Shown here piece after piece: positions 13,801 to 25,100 of a stretch of 64,000 nt of DNA. The DNA is from Phaseolus vulgaris (taxonomy: Eukaryota; Streptophyta; Magnoliopsida; Fabales; Fabaceae). Position 1 is the stretch's first letter. Each line of letters opens with the position of its first letter. A model generated the notes under the pieces. The model had not been told where the DNA came from. It saw nothing but the letters and a program-made list of their open reading frames with translations, and did not search any database. A program made the position numbers and the translations under genes. The DNA lies in NCBI RefSeq assembly GCF_000499845.2, contig NC_023759.2:43680672-43744671 (forward strand), in the 5' to 3' direction.

Positions 13801-15733
13801 GAGATTGAAGAAGAATCGAATAATTAGAAGTTTAAGACATTTATTTTATGTTTTTTTGTTATTTTAAATTTTTGAACTTGAAATTTGTGGTGTTTTTGAT
13901 TTGATGTTTTTGTTATTTGAATTTCTAGACATAATATTATTAGTTATGATTGACTCTTTCATTATTTTTGTATTACAATTATATTTTTGTATTTTTTTTA
14001 AATTATCTATATGTATATATTGAATTCTTTTGACTACAATGCTTCTGCCATAACCCAATATTTTCCGTTATCCGATATTGATAATACTGAAACTAGCAAA
14101 TTAACAGGTAATATTATAGAGAAATTATTGGGGAATCAATAAGAAATAAATAAATTAGGGATTTACCATGGTGCTGACAAGTGACTTAGAATTAGGGTTT
14201 GATTCTAGAGAAGGAGCTTGAGAAATGGCTGCCACATGGCCATTGTTCTTCGTTGCCTTTACTAAAGTTATAAGTCTCTTAGTATAACAAAATTGAGTCC
14301 CCATCATTGAGTTTGACTTTCTGGAGGGAACCCAAGACCTATTCAAGCAAATTCTTTTAGGAGAAACTTCCTCACTGAAAGTGCCACCTGCACAGGTGGT
14401 CGCACTTCATTAATAAATTCTGATTTAGCAATTCAAACCTGTACAACTCAGGACGAAAACACAGACTTCACAAAATATGCACCAAAACTACACAATTTTT
14501 TTTCAAAATTGAAATCTGTTTCTTATAACAGTAGATGAAGAAAGAGAAGAGAAGGGACTAGTTGGAGTCAACAACATTCTCGACAACACCCAATCACGTG
14601 AAGCCACTAACGATCTCACTGCATCGCTGCCAATCATCTATCTTGAAGATTGTAGTGCAATTCCATTACCGTACATCAAAGCATGTCCATAAACAAAAAA
14701 TCAGCAATCAACACAACATTTCAAGAATTCTTTACAAAGGTTCCATATGAGGGAAGGTCGCTTTTGATGTCAGATTTTGAGGTTAGGGTTTCAATGGGAG
14801 GTCCAGGGGAACGATACTTGACAGAGGAATTGAAATTAGAGATGGGAAACTACTGTGGTAGATGTATGATATCATGGTGAAGACTAGATCAATCCTACTG
14901 TGAATAAATATGGTGCACTGTAGACCAACCACAAGAGTGGTTCACCGTAGTCAAACAAAATATCTTCTATTCATACATAATAAATGTAATGAATCTATAT
15001 ATATAAAATCATCCTTATATCCGTGTGTATTCAGTCCATTGTTTATGTCTGTTTTTTTGTAACAGTTGCTCAAAGAGAAGGGTCTGTTTTTTGTAAATCT
15101 CTATTATGATAATTATGCAGCAGTGCACTTTTGCTTACTCGTGTTTCTTCTCCTTTGTCAATTGTGCTTGATGCCTTTCTTTTTTTGTAACAGTTGCTCA
15201 TATAGAAGGGAATGTCTATTTTGTAAATGTCTATTATGATAATTATGCTCCACAGCATTTTTGCTTAGACTAGTGTTTCTCCAACTTTGTCAATTGTGCT
15301 TGAAGTCTGTTTTATTGTAACAGTTGCTCAAAGAGAAGGGTCTGTTACCAGAGCTTAACTTGCACATAGATAACATTGTGTGCGCATTGGATGAAGATCT
15401 TCAAGGATGTGCTGCTATGGTTGCTAACATTCTCCGAGAAAAAGGGCATAGTGTTGAGTTGGTTTTGGAAAGCAAACCACTAAAATGGTATACTTTTTTT
15501 TCTTCATTTTAGTTCCTTTTCTTAAAGCATACTTGAATTTCTTTGGTAGGTCTTCTGATATGATATATAAATCATAATGTTTATTCTCTCCTAGGGTTTT
15601 TAAACGAGCAGCCAGAGTAAATGCAGAGCGGCTTGTGTTAGTGGGGAATTCAGAATGGCAAAGGGGCGTGGTTGGTGTCAAAATTCTCTCTACTGCAGAA
15701 CAGTATGAGGTTAAACTTGAAGATCTGAAGTAA
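1839..15733 (+). CDS. HRS1: Histidine--tRNA ligase, chloroplastic/mitochondrial (11 exons)
   Basis: Class II aminoacyl-tRNA synthetase that charges tRNA-His in organelles. Exons by hand, all GT-AG and in frame: 1839-2168, 2280-2375, 3557-3645, 3803-3932, 4413-4505, 5309-5383, 8423-8540, 9090-9232, 11088-11216, 15324-15487, 15595-15733; total 1506 nt, 501 residues, close to the ~486 known for Arabidopsis. Residues 1-55 are Ser/Arg/Phe-rich and almost without acidic residues, as in a transit peptide. Then [11 protein letters not shown] (87-97), RPELTP (157-162), motif 2 around [18 protein letters not shown] (187-204), His-A RGLAYYTG (347-354), His-B GGGRYDHL (371-378), motif 3 GFGFGDAV (391-398), and a C-terminal anticodon-binding domain (about 405-501). 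The start is the first ATG of the exon and opens the transit peptide. Motif 3 lacks the usual Glu-Arg pair. Introns 6, 8 and 9 carry transposon debris and duplications. The product call is very secure; organelle targeting is inferred from the N terminus. Confidence 0.95.
6040..6750 (+). pseudogene. Decayed Ty1/Copia gag-protease fragment in HisRS intron 6
   Basis: Same strand as the host gene. Conceptual translation with several stops shows an LWDEF-like gag word near 6096-6111, a Cys/His-containing stretch ([15 protein letters not shown], 6426-6470) where a Copia zinc knuckle would lie, and [13 protein letters not shown] at about 6708-6746, matching the Copia protease active-site region (usually ILDSGATDHMTGN) with Ser to Phe after the catalytic Asp. 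Order and spacing fit gag-PR. It is clearly dead. Confidence 0.55.
7002..7456 (+). mobile_element. TRIM-like mini LTR retroelement in HisRS intron 6
   Basis: Two diverged direct terminal repeats, 7002-7156 and 7316-7456, both begin TGTT and end CAACA, and share ATCAATTGT, AAGGTTAGGTGG/GAGGCTAGGTGG and ACTCTTAAGTAGAAAG. Between them lie only ~160 bases: a degenerate Met-tRNA primer-binding-like site and AAGGTCACGAGTTAGATTTCC at the 5' end, and a purine tract GTTGAGGGGGAGA just before the second repeat. A partial third repeat start with its own purine tract (about 7207-7306) sits in the middle. Flanks AAGAT and GAGAT could be a decayed 5-bp target duplication. No protein is encoded. Confidence 0.6.
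7560..8420. other. Rest of HisRS intron 6, noncoding
   Basis: No gene seen. AAAGGTGATCAAGCT occurs twice (near 7713 and 7754) in a repeat-like stretch; the remainder is ordinary AT-rich intron ending in the acceptor at 8421-8422. Confidence 0.5.
9860..10260 (-). repeat. Possible LTR-retroelement scrap in HisRS intron 8
   Basis: Less AT-rich than its surroundings and, read on the minus strand, resembles the noncoding leader/LTR sequences of legume retroelements. No protein motif is visible, so the call rests on texture only. Confidence 0.2.
10271..10522. repeat. 129-bp imperfect tandem duplication in HisRS intron 8
   Basis: GTGCAATCTTACAAATCTTC at 10273 recurs as GTGCATTCTTCAAAGGCTC at 10402; both copies continue with TTCTCATT, CTGCAATGAAAC, CACAATCTAATACAA and end AAACCTACTCATTT. 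Copies differ by small indels, so the duplication is not recent. Confidence 0.75.
11469..12182 (-). pseudogene. Antisense Copia gag remnant with primer-binding site in HisRS intron 9
   Basis: On the minus strand, two frames carry Copia gag (UBN2-type) motifs: ELWVMLIG...[12 protein letters not shown]...[13 protein letters not shown] (11752-11952), then [20 protein letters not shown] and [14 protein letters not shown] (11469-11590). About 200 bases upstream in its own direction, the + strand ACTCTGATACTA (12169-12180) is the complement of a Met-tRNA primer-binding site TGGTATCAGAGC with two changes. This is the 5' end of a Copia element; pol is absent here and the frame is broken. Confidence 0.7.
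12318..13827 (+). pseudogene. Broken hAT-family transposase (C-terminal part) in HisRS intron 9
   Basis: Reads as the back half of a plant hAT transposase. FTSDE-stop and [47 protein letters not shown] (12318-12618) match the region before the dimerisation domain; [25 protein letters not shown] (about 12850-12945) is the hAT dimerisation core; [37 protein letters not shown], then an acidic Ser/Lys tail (GYVPL) up to a stop at 13825-13827. Frameshifts, an internal TGA and an insertion inside the dimerisation domain kill it. No terminal inverted repeats were identified. Confidence 0.8.
13291..13750 (+). repeat. 230-bp tandem duplication inside the hAT remnant
   Basis: TCAGGTGTTG at 13291 and again at 13521 start two copies with long identical runs (for example AAGAAAGCAACCATCAAGTG and GTCATTGGATCTTCCCATGC). 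The unit encodes the Ser/Lys-rich tail of the transposase; 230 is not a multiple of three, so the copies read in different frames. Confidence 0.85.
14100..15040. other. 3' part of HisRS intron 9 before the acceptor array
   Basis: Less AT-rich than typical intron. On the + strand 14535-14690 is open for about 50 codons, and the minus strand 14155-14346 for 63, but neither resembles a known family. GTGCCACCTGCACAGGTGGT near 14380 contains an imperfect palindrome. Confidence 0.3.
15046..15347 (+). repeat. Tandem triplication of the HisRS exon-10 splice acceptor
   Basis: TTGTAACAG|TTGCTC occurs three times: exon-like starts at 15066, 15194 and the true exon 10 at 15324 (spacing 128 and 130 bp). 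Copy 1 repeats the first 23 bases of exon 10 exactly (TTGCTCAAAGAGAAGGGTCT, then GTT); copy 2 is diverged and reads TTG CTC ATA TAG, a stop. The spacer (GTAAAT, CTATTATGATAATTATGC, TTTGTCAATTGTGCTTGA) is also repeated. The third unit continues as the genuine exon. Confidence 0.9.
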
Positions 15734-18700
15734 ATCAGAATTTGATTTTTGTTGAGGTTTATGCATTTTGTCTTTAGTATTGGTTTTTCATTTACCTTTA
15801 TTTATTTACATAGTCCTTGAGAACTTGTTTTGTGTACATACTCACCTGCATCCGAACATGCATGTGATTATTCATGCACCAAAACTGTGTGTTCTGTTTA
15901 CATTATTTTAGCTTGTTTTCCCACATTCCCTGCTCCACCTCCCCATTTCTAATCTCTCTGTGTGTGCAAGGACATGACCAACACATAAGACAGATTTGGT
16001 GATAACCGTGTGCTGAGATATACAACGGCCACTTTATTAAATGAAAAAAAGTTTCTTTAACACCATGAACAGTGAAATACATAATCTAACACTGCTTATA
16101 ATAATATTTTAAATTAAAAAATTAAATAAAAATAAAAATAATATTAATTTATTAGAGTGTGAAGTGTATGTATATACTGTTTGCAGTGTTAACATATCAA
16201 GACTCTTCTTGAATTGACTTAATTAAACTTGATACTTAGCTAGCTCTCCAACTTTTTTTTAGTTAATTTTATTAAACAGACTATAGCTTTTCTTTAATTA
16301 ATTTTCACTCACGTGAGTCTTCTAAATAGGCCACTGTTGTTATTTTGTGAGCAGGTGCTTATTAAGTCATATAAACTTCATTTATTGGTTTTCTGTGATT
16401 AATTGTTTGGGAAAGGTGGGTGAAAGATTTTAAGTACTTTATGGTTCACTACAAAATCCTTTGCATTCTTCATAAATCTTTTTCTGAAAATTTAATCATA
16501 AAATCAAATTAACAAAGTTCTTGGAGTAATTATGGTCTTGCTCTAAATGATTTTACTGAAATTTTGCTTTTTTGATGGAGCCAATGGTGGAGCAATGCAT
16601 ATGAGACAACCCTACATAGTAGCCTAGTAATTGGTTAATTGTTCCATTTTTACACTATGAATAGCTATAGGATTCTTGCATTTCTGAGTTTACAAGATAG
16701 ACTGGTCAATATGCTTAATTATAGTTCATAGAAGAGGATTTCTTTATTGAAAAGATGGGTATTCCCTCTATCACTCTAGAGAACATGTTTGCTTGTTGTC
16801 ATAAAATTGCACCATCTTCGTTTTTATCAAAAATTTTAAATCATTTTCAAGACACTGCAGCTTGCAGTTTTTTATTTCTTTTTATTTCTATATAAATAAT
16901 TACATTTTTCTATATGTACTTTCTTGTTTTTATTTCTAAAATATTTTATTTTATATAAATATCACTATGGCAAACAATAGGTAATTAGAGGAAATTAGTG
17001 TGAAGTACAGGAATAATGGGGGAGGGGGGTAGCTTGTTTAAAAAGTTTGATGGAACTGAAAAGTGGGATAGATGAAAAGAAGAGAGGGTTTATGCTTTTA
17101 TTTCATATGGAAGTTCAGGAGTTTCATAATGCTAATGTCTGTACTAAGGGTATATTTGTGAATTATAAGGTATGAAAGTTTGGCTGACAAAAAGAAAAAA
17201 TTCCTTCTGTTTTTTTTGCAATAAATTCCTTATTAGATGAGATGGATGCCATTCTTTCCTTTTATTTCATGCATTAAAATTCAGTTCCTTATACCTCCCT
17301 TTTCCTTTTAAAGATTAATGTCTTCTTGATACTAAGGTGTGAGATATTTTTATTAAATACTCTTATTTCTTTTTCCTTTCTAATGTATTCATAGTAAAGA
17401 AGGAAAGGCTAAAACCACTGAATTGATAGACTCTGGACGACTGGAATTTACTGAATCAATTCCATAAAGTAACCAAAGGATGTAATTCCTTTCTGGATAT
17501 TTTTTTAATTGAAATCATAGTTGGATAATGCTCTCTGAAAATATACGAAGCGGATTAGGGTAAGAAAATACCACGTGGGAAAATAATCCATTTTAAAATG
17601 ACATTTCTTCTCTGACTCTGATATCATTCATTTCTTCTGCAACACGTCATCATTTGATTTATCTGAATATTTTGTGCACTCAAGTTCAATGAGAATAAAT
17701 TCTCTAGTATGGATTCCTTATCAATAGATTGACAGTTAAAAGTTATGATCCATGGTTTCTGCCTTCTTTGTGCTAAAGTCTTTTCTCTTCAGCTATTGGA
17801 GTTTAAAATAAGTATAAATTACCCAAATGATGTTTTGTATCAGTTGCAAGAACGAGGCTTTCAAAATGTTTTGGTATGCAAGAGGCATTCATGAGGTTGT
17901 TTCCGTTTATGGTGAACTATGTGATTTCATATATCTATGTTATTATGTTATAGATGAAATGCCAGCTGGGGAACAAAAACTATAGGAGTTATATTCCTGC
18001 GTCATTATTGAGCTATCATCATACTTTCAGGACTCTGGCACAGCTTCAGCTTAGGCTCTTGACATGTTAGTTACTGTTGTAAGCAGTAATTGGTGAAAGA
18101 AATCTCTTTTCTTGTGTATAGTCTTGATCAGTTTGTTATGCCCAGTATAAAACTATGAGCTTCAAACAATTTTATTATGTCTGTATCTTGATTTTGTCAT
18201 GCCGTTCAACTCTTTTACTTGTATACCGCACCACAGTTCAGCCACGTATAAATTTTTATCAGCTTTTCTGTTAGTTTTCATAGTTTGCTTGTATCTGCAA
18301 TATAGATATGCTACTCAATTCATATACTTCCCTATTGATATTAATGGGTAGGTATGTACTAAAGTGTTCTTGCCTACTCTACCCGCCTTTACCCACTTTT
18401 AAGAAACCTGAAGATACATGTGCAGGTAGCAATTTTAGTGTCTAAACTCAATGGGGACTTATGTGTCCCTATCTGCATCTATAAACACATTTTTAGTTTT
18501 GTGTCTTTTTTTTGGACAACCTAGTAAATTGCAAAATACTTGTGGCGATTTCGTGGATGAGAACAACAGTTTAAGAGTTGATAAATAATTTAGTTCACAA
18601 TTGTAACTGCTTCTCTCTTACTAACCTATTCATTTACAATTTAAAGTATATTTTATCTGTGAATATTTGCAAACAGGACTTGTTTTGCCATTTATGAGGT

Positions 18701-19094
18701 ATAGGTAGGAAACGTTGACAAGTAAATTTAAATTTGAAATTTGAAATTAATATTTACATGTGGCGATTAAAAGCCAAAACAGAGTCATAGGTTTGCGGAG
18801 GCTTGGATTTACATAAGATAACCAAAAAATTGAGTTTAATTTTAGTGTAAAAGGTTTATATCTTTGATAGAATTTTAAAACCATTATAAATTTCATTCTA
18901 AAAGTCATGGTAATATTTCAAAATGATGATTTAAAACATCTCTACATTGCATCGGTAGTTAAATGCTGTATAATACGACAATTGTATATTCATGCATAAC
19001 TACTAATAAAAGGTATAATGGTTTTTTCAACTTTAAATACTATTACTTTTAAATTACTAGTTAGCTTGTCCAACCATGACTCCAAATATTATTT
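15734..19094. other. Convergent intergenic region, HisRS side
   Basis: No protein gene recognised apart from the possible exon at 17395. Acceptor-like TTTTGTATCAG and donor-like GTATGC near 17840-17880 flank a 30-base open segment, and 17820-18130 is less AT-rich, so part of this may be transcribed 3' UTR. The rest is AT-rich. Confidence 0.4.
17395..17467 (+). other. Possible alternative terminal exon of the HisRS gene
   Basis: A strong acceptor-like stretch (pyrimidine-rich TTATTTCTTTTTCCTTTC, a CTAAT branch-like site, then CATAG) ends at 17394. If a weak donor AA|GTAAAT at 15729-15730, overlapping the normal TAA stop, joins to 17395, the frame continues for 24 codons (beginning NKEGKAKTTELIDSGRL) to TAA at 17465-17467. 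The residue mix looks coding. The canonical stop at 15731-15733 already gives the expected C terminus, so this would be an extra isoform, a spliced 3' UTR, or chance. Confidence 0.3.
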
Positions 19095-19280
19095 TTACTG
19101 AATCTCCATACAGTCTTCAATATTCCTAAAAAAATTAGCCTTTAATATGTTTTCATTTGCATCAGAATCTGCTTTTAACACCCTGCCCAACAAGTTGAGA
19201 ATTTCTTCATACACCCTAAAAAACTTATCCTGCACCCCCTTTTCAAAATGTTTTTCGGGAGTGTATAAGGTCAAACACAA
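19095..19280 (-). pseudogene. Unidentified coding-like fragment
   Basis: A 61-codon minus-strand frame reads FEKGVQDKFFRVYEEILNLL...KADSDANENILKANFFRNIEDCMEIQ with a composition like a helical protein. No introns, promoter or flanking homology are visible. It may be a scrap of a dispersed repeat or of a larger gene; family unknown. Confidence 0.25.
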
Positions 19281-22106
19281 ACAAGTTTATGTGAAAGATA
19301 TTTTGGTTAAGAATATAATGGGTGGTGAGAGCAAAGAGATGCAAATGACAAATCTCCATAAAGGTTTTAAACATGTAGGGATGGCACGATTAGCCAATGT
19401 CTTAATAGTTTCAAATAACTATTTGGAAAATTGTTATTATCTAAGTTTTGTTCTCTCAACTTAATTCAAGCGACTTATGAATCTTTCGAGATGACAAAAT
19501 TTATACGAGAGATTTAATATTAATCATACATGAGTAATACTAGATAATGAGTTTGTTGATTTTTGTTAGGTTATGGACCTGACCTGATAATTAATCATTT
19601 ACGATTGTTTCCCGACTTATTATCTAACATTATGAGGGAACACAAATTAAGGGATCTCAATCAATTAGCTTTAATTACTCAATCACAAATTACACTCTAC
19701 AGAAAAAATATTTAATAAACAACTCAAGAGTACTTCATGCTCTTACTTACTTAGAGCGTTTTTTCCGTTATATGTTACTCAAATTCATAATTAAATTTCT
19801 AACTATCAAACTATCGATAAAATCTCAACTCGAATCTAACAAATTTTATTCTTTAAATAAACTTGTTTATTTATTTGATTTTTAAGTGAACAAAACTCAA
19901 TCACTATCGTCAACAACTTAATAATTCATTTCTTTAAATATCTGATGATGAATTAAAAATGTAATTGCTTAAAATGTTTGAATTCCACCTTAAGACACAT
20001 ATTTTTATAAGTAGATAGTCAAATAGTATTCAATTTTTTATTAAATACTAAAATGGTAGAATTGAATAATGATTTAATAATTTTTCATTAAAATAAAAAA
20101 TTACAAACTAGACATCCAAGCTATTTTTAGGATTGCTTTTTCTTATAAGTCAAGTTTAAATTTTCGATCAAACTTATTTAAATAAATAATACAAGGTTAA
20201 ACAACTATACTTTTACAGACTAAATTTACTCATTTACATCCAACTTTAGAGTGATGTCATCTAAAATTTGTCAGAGTCAGGTTCGGTTTAATTAATTACT
20301 TTTTGTGCAGTATATTCAATTAGAAAGTTTTTAGATTGAATAAATATGCAAAATTAAACAATTTGTTTAGTCTAATCTGTTAATATAATATTAAATATCA
20401 TGAATAGTTAAATTGCGAAATGAAAATGTTTATATAAAATGTTACTGATAAATTACTTAGTTTTTTTTTAATTTCTTTTAATCTATCAGTTTGGTTAAAT
20501 AAAAATATTCGTGCAGAAACATGCCAATTGTTTAAAAAGACAAAAAATTTAGAAAGATACAAAAACATCATGCCATGTCCTTTTGTTTTTGAAGGCGAAC
20601 ATCGTGTCATGTTGAAATTAACCCATAAGGTGAATGAGTTTGAGCAGTTAATATCTGGAATCTTTTAAGCAGATTACAAGGTTTGGTTCACATCTATTAG
20701 TAGATGAATTTCTTTTTAACTGATACTTTGCTTCTTTGAAGGCTGATTTCATGGCTACTGATTGAAAATAAGTGATGTGAAAATTTGTACATTACAGAAC
20801 ACATAATCTGATTTAATTTTTGAAAATGTAAAGAAAAAAAGTTGAACTGGGTTGGGACGTTAAGGGACCTTAGACATCCTTTTTGTTTATGAGGAAGCCT
20901 CCGAACGTGTCTAATGTCAGTAGCTAGTGATCTAAGAAATCTTGGAAGTAGATATTCTATAATGAATGGTTTGATTGGGGTGATAACAAGTTGTCTACAT
21001 TGTTGGCTGAATGGAACATATAATATCATGATTATCAAACCATATGAGTCACAGCATGTGTTGTTGTCTCAAAAATTGTCGTTAAGTAAAATGCTTACCC
21101 AACTCACTATCATGACCCTTGCTAACGTACCATGGAATATGTAATCCTCACCAAGCAATTTTCAATCCAACCCCTTTTTAGTTTTAACAAATTAAAGGGA
21201 CCAAGGTTTGGTCCCCATTACGGATAGCAAGCACTTGAGCACCATACACACTCCTCTTTTTTGTGTCATTTTCCTACGCTGTACTTGATTTCTGTGTCAC
21301 ACTTGTCCACAAACTCATCCCACATTTAGATCCTTCTCTGATTCTCACCTGCTCTCTACTTCAATGCCATGCACGTTTGTGCCACCATCATGTGATATTA
21401 ACTCAATAATGTTTGTCCCTATGCACTTGCCATCCCACCATTTTGATCATAAGCAATGAATATTTAGGATTCCCATGAAAGGGATGGTGCATCATGTTGA
21501 GTGCCTGATTGTGATGTGTCTCAAATGGTCAAGAGGCTAAAGTGCTGCAAGACTCATGACCACCGCCACCACTGTGCCATCAATGTTGGAAAGTGATGGA
21601 TTTTTAATAGGACCATTTTCTGCCCTCACAAAACACTTTTTTAAGTCCTTGTTAATAGTCCTTTTCCACCTAGCAAATTGCTAGGGTATTAGGTATACGC
21701 AAGCAAGGCTCATTCTTGTTATCTGCATGACCTCAAGGCAATATATAAAGAAGTTCAGTCTGATAGCGATGTTTTTTTACTAGTTACTTGAATCATCAAG
21801 GAGGCGTATGTACTACAATGTAAGGGGGTGTGAGCACTGGCATTGCTGATTCTTTGGAGCAAAAGTGGCCTTCAATAAATTAAAAAGGATGAGCATAGAT
21901 TCATCCATTTCAATCTCGTTCCTGTATTTGTCTTTGTCATTTTTCTTAGTAACATTCATAAAGACAAGAAGATACATTCTTGAATTGGAAGGGAAAGAGG
22001 GAGTAGGGATGATACACAAACTATACTATGGTCAAAACAAAAATGCCAATAATTATAATGGGCATATGACTAATAATCCTGTAGCTGGTAATTTCATTTT
22101 GAATGG
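19281..22106. other. Intergenic region, ABCB1 side
   Basis: AT-rich with no recognisable gene. The part next to 22106 is the expected 3' UTR of ABCB1 on the minus strand. Confidence 0.5.
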
Positions 22107-25100
22107 CTAGCCTTCTCTTTCATCATCTTTTGGTCTTGTAGAAGAGCTTGAGCCTGAGGCCATTCCAATGACTTGGCTGTGTGTGAACCTTTGCAACTGA
22201 ATCATGCGTGAATAAATCCCATCCGGGTGATTTTTCAACAACTGTGAATGAGAGCCTTGCTCAGCTACTTTGCCATCATCAATCACAGCAATCAGATGGG
22301 CATTCCTTATAGTTGATAGCCTGTGTGCAACAATGATAGTTGTTTTTCCTGAGGAGGCACGGTCTAGAGCCTCCTGAACCGACCTCTCAGATTCAGCATC
22401 AAGTGCACTTGTGGCCTCATCAAGAAGCATAAGCTCAGCCTTTCTCACAAAAGCCCGAGCAACTGCTATTCTTTGCTTTTGTCCCCCGGATAGCTGAACA
22501 CCTCTCTCCCCAACAAATGTTTTGTATCCATCTGGCAAAGCAGATATGAACTTGTGTGCATTGGCAAGAGTTGCAGCTTCAATTATCTCAGCTTCAGTGG
22601 CTGACTCATGCCCATAAGCAATGTTTTCATAAATAGTAGTAGCAAACAAGCATGGTTCCTGAGGTACCACTGAAATGTGCCTTCTTAAGGACTTGAGATT
22701 GTATTTCCTTATGTCCTTGCCATCAATCATGACCCGACCAGATGTTGGATCATAGAATCTCTGTATAAGTGCAATAACTGAGCTCTTACCACAACCACTA
22801 GGTCCTACAAGGGCAAGAGTTTTACCAGCCCTTGCACGAAGACTGAGGTCACGAAAAACTGGCATATCAGGGCGAGTTGGATAAACGAAATCTACATGCT
22901 TAAGTTCAACTTCACCACGAAGACGATCAGGAAAAGGAGTGGCATCTTGATCATCAGGTTCAATTTCAGTTCTACGGTCAAGGAGTTCAAAGACTGACCT
23001 CATGGCTCGGCCTCCTTTGATAAAGTCAGGAGCAAGTGTTAAAGTTTCAGCAGCACCATTTGCAGAAACCATTAGGACCATAAAAACTCGGATTGTTTTA
23101 GAGAAGTCAGAGATGCCATGCTTCACTAGCCAAGAAGCATACCAAAGACCAAGTGCATAGGAAGCATAAAGTGCAAACTGAGCTACACCATATCCACTTC
23201 CAGAAATTTGTCCCTTCCAAAAGCAACGCTTTAGCGGAGCTTGGAGATTGGAGGTGAAAAGACCAACAATTTTTGTTTCTGAATTGAAGGCTGCAACAGT
23301 CCTCACATTGGCTATAGCTTCTCCTGCAAGTTGTGTAGCCTTGGCATGAGCAGCTTCCAGGTCACCAGAGAAACCAGTCATGAACATTTTCTGTACAACA
23401 CACAAAAGAATACAAATGAAACACAGAATTGAATCACAAAAATTGTCAAGAAAGAAATGTACAAAAAAACAAACCTGCAAAACAGTGGCTGCAACAACAA
23501 TAGGGAAGACAGCTACAAGGACAAGGGCAAGGCGCCACTGCAACACAAAACCTGCAGTACAGGCAACTAGCATAAGTGCAGTGTTCTGCACAATTACTGA
23601 AATTCGATCTCCAATGGCTGATCTGACATTGTTGGCATCAAGAGCCAGCCTTGCGGCAATCCTGGCACTCTCATTTTCCTCCTGATCAAACCACGCCATT
23701 TCATTTTTTAGCACCGCTGTAAGCATTTTCTCCCTCACACGTTTAGTAAGATTTTCCCCAACAATGTCCCAGAAGAAGTGTTGCAGTGTGTTGAAGAGAA
23801 GTGCGGTTGATGAAAGACCAATCAACAAGTAACAGTACTTTTCTATTTCACGGATCATGTATCTGTGGTCTGGATTGTAGTACACACTGAGGACAGCACT
23901 AAGAACATAAGCAAAGAAGGCACTGAGAGATCCACAAATAACGGATCCTATAGAGCCAATTAAAGCATAAAGCCATTCAGGAGAGTTCATTTTTGCAAGT
24001 CTCCAGAAGGAACTAGCTTGCTCCTTGAAAGCAAGCTTTTCAAGCCTGTAATTTGAATGTGATGCATCTAGGGACAGACTAAAATCAGATGTAGAGAAAT
24101 CAGACAGCCTACGCGAGTATGGTGACCGTCCATAAGAAGAATTCCTAGCAATTATTGGTGAGCTGACAGAGTTTCTGGCACTTGAAGGCCTGCAAATGAA
24201 AATGTCACTTTTGATGATATATGGATATATGATATATCTCAGCTTCGAACATTTAGTGTCCAAATGATGAATAATCTTTCATAAACTATGAAAATTAACT
24301 TCAATAAGCTTTTTCAAAGAATGCCAGTGCTGAATATTAGTGAAAGCTACCTTGCACTGCTCTTTCTGGCATTACTCATAGCAGTTTCATGAGCCATCTC
24401 CTGCATCTTTATAAGCTTGGCATAGACTCCATTATCACCTTTTGAGAACAACTCATCATGAGTTCCAATTTCAGAAACACTTCCTTGCTGAAGTACAGCT
24501 ACAAGATCAGCTTTGCGAATTGTGGAGAGGCGATGGGCAATGACAAGAGTTGTTCTGCCAATCATGAACCGGTCAAGGGCTTCTTGCACCAGTTTTTCTG
24601 ACTCTGAGTCCAATGCACTTGTTGCCTCATCTAGGAGAAGAATTGCAGGGTTTTTCAACATTGCCCTTGCTATTGCTATTCTCTGTTTTTGCCCTCCAGA
24701 AAGTTGCAGCCCTCTTTCTCCCACCTGCCAACACAAAATAAATTTTAACTTCATCAGACATCAGTCTAACAATCTTTCATTGTCAAAGCCTGTGTTCAGA
24801 TTGATAAAAAGAGGTGGAGTGGAATAAAATAAAATGAAATGATATCAGTTGTCAATGTTTAGCTTGTTTAAGACAGATGGAATGGAATGGAATCTACTCA
24901 AATCTATTCTAATTCATTTCATACAATATCTCTTTATATTTCTTCCACAAATTTGGGGCCATGGGACGAAAACAACTACTTCCATTATTTTCTTACAATT
25001 TCATCCACTTCCAGAGCAAGTTGAATGAAAACTTTACCTTGATCTATCTATCTATCTATCTATCATAAAATAATCAAGCGATTGAATTGTATTTTTATTC

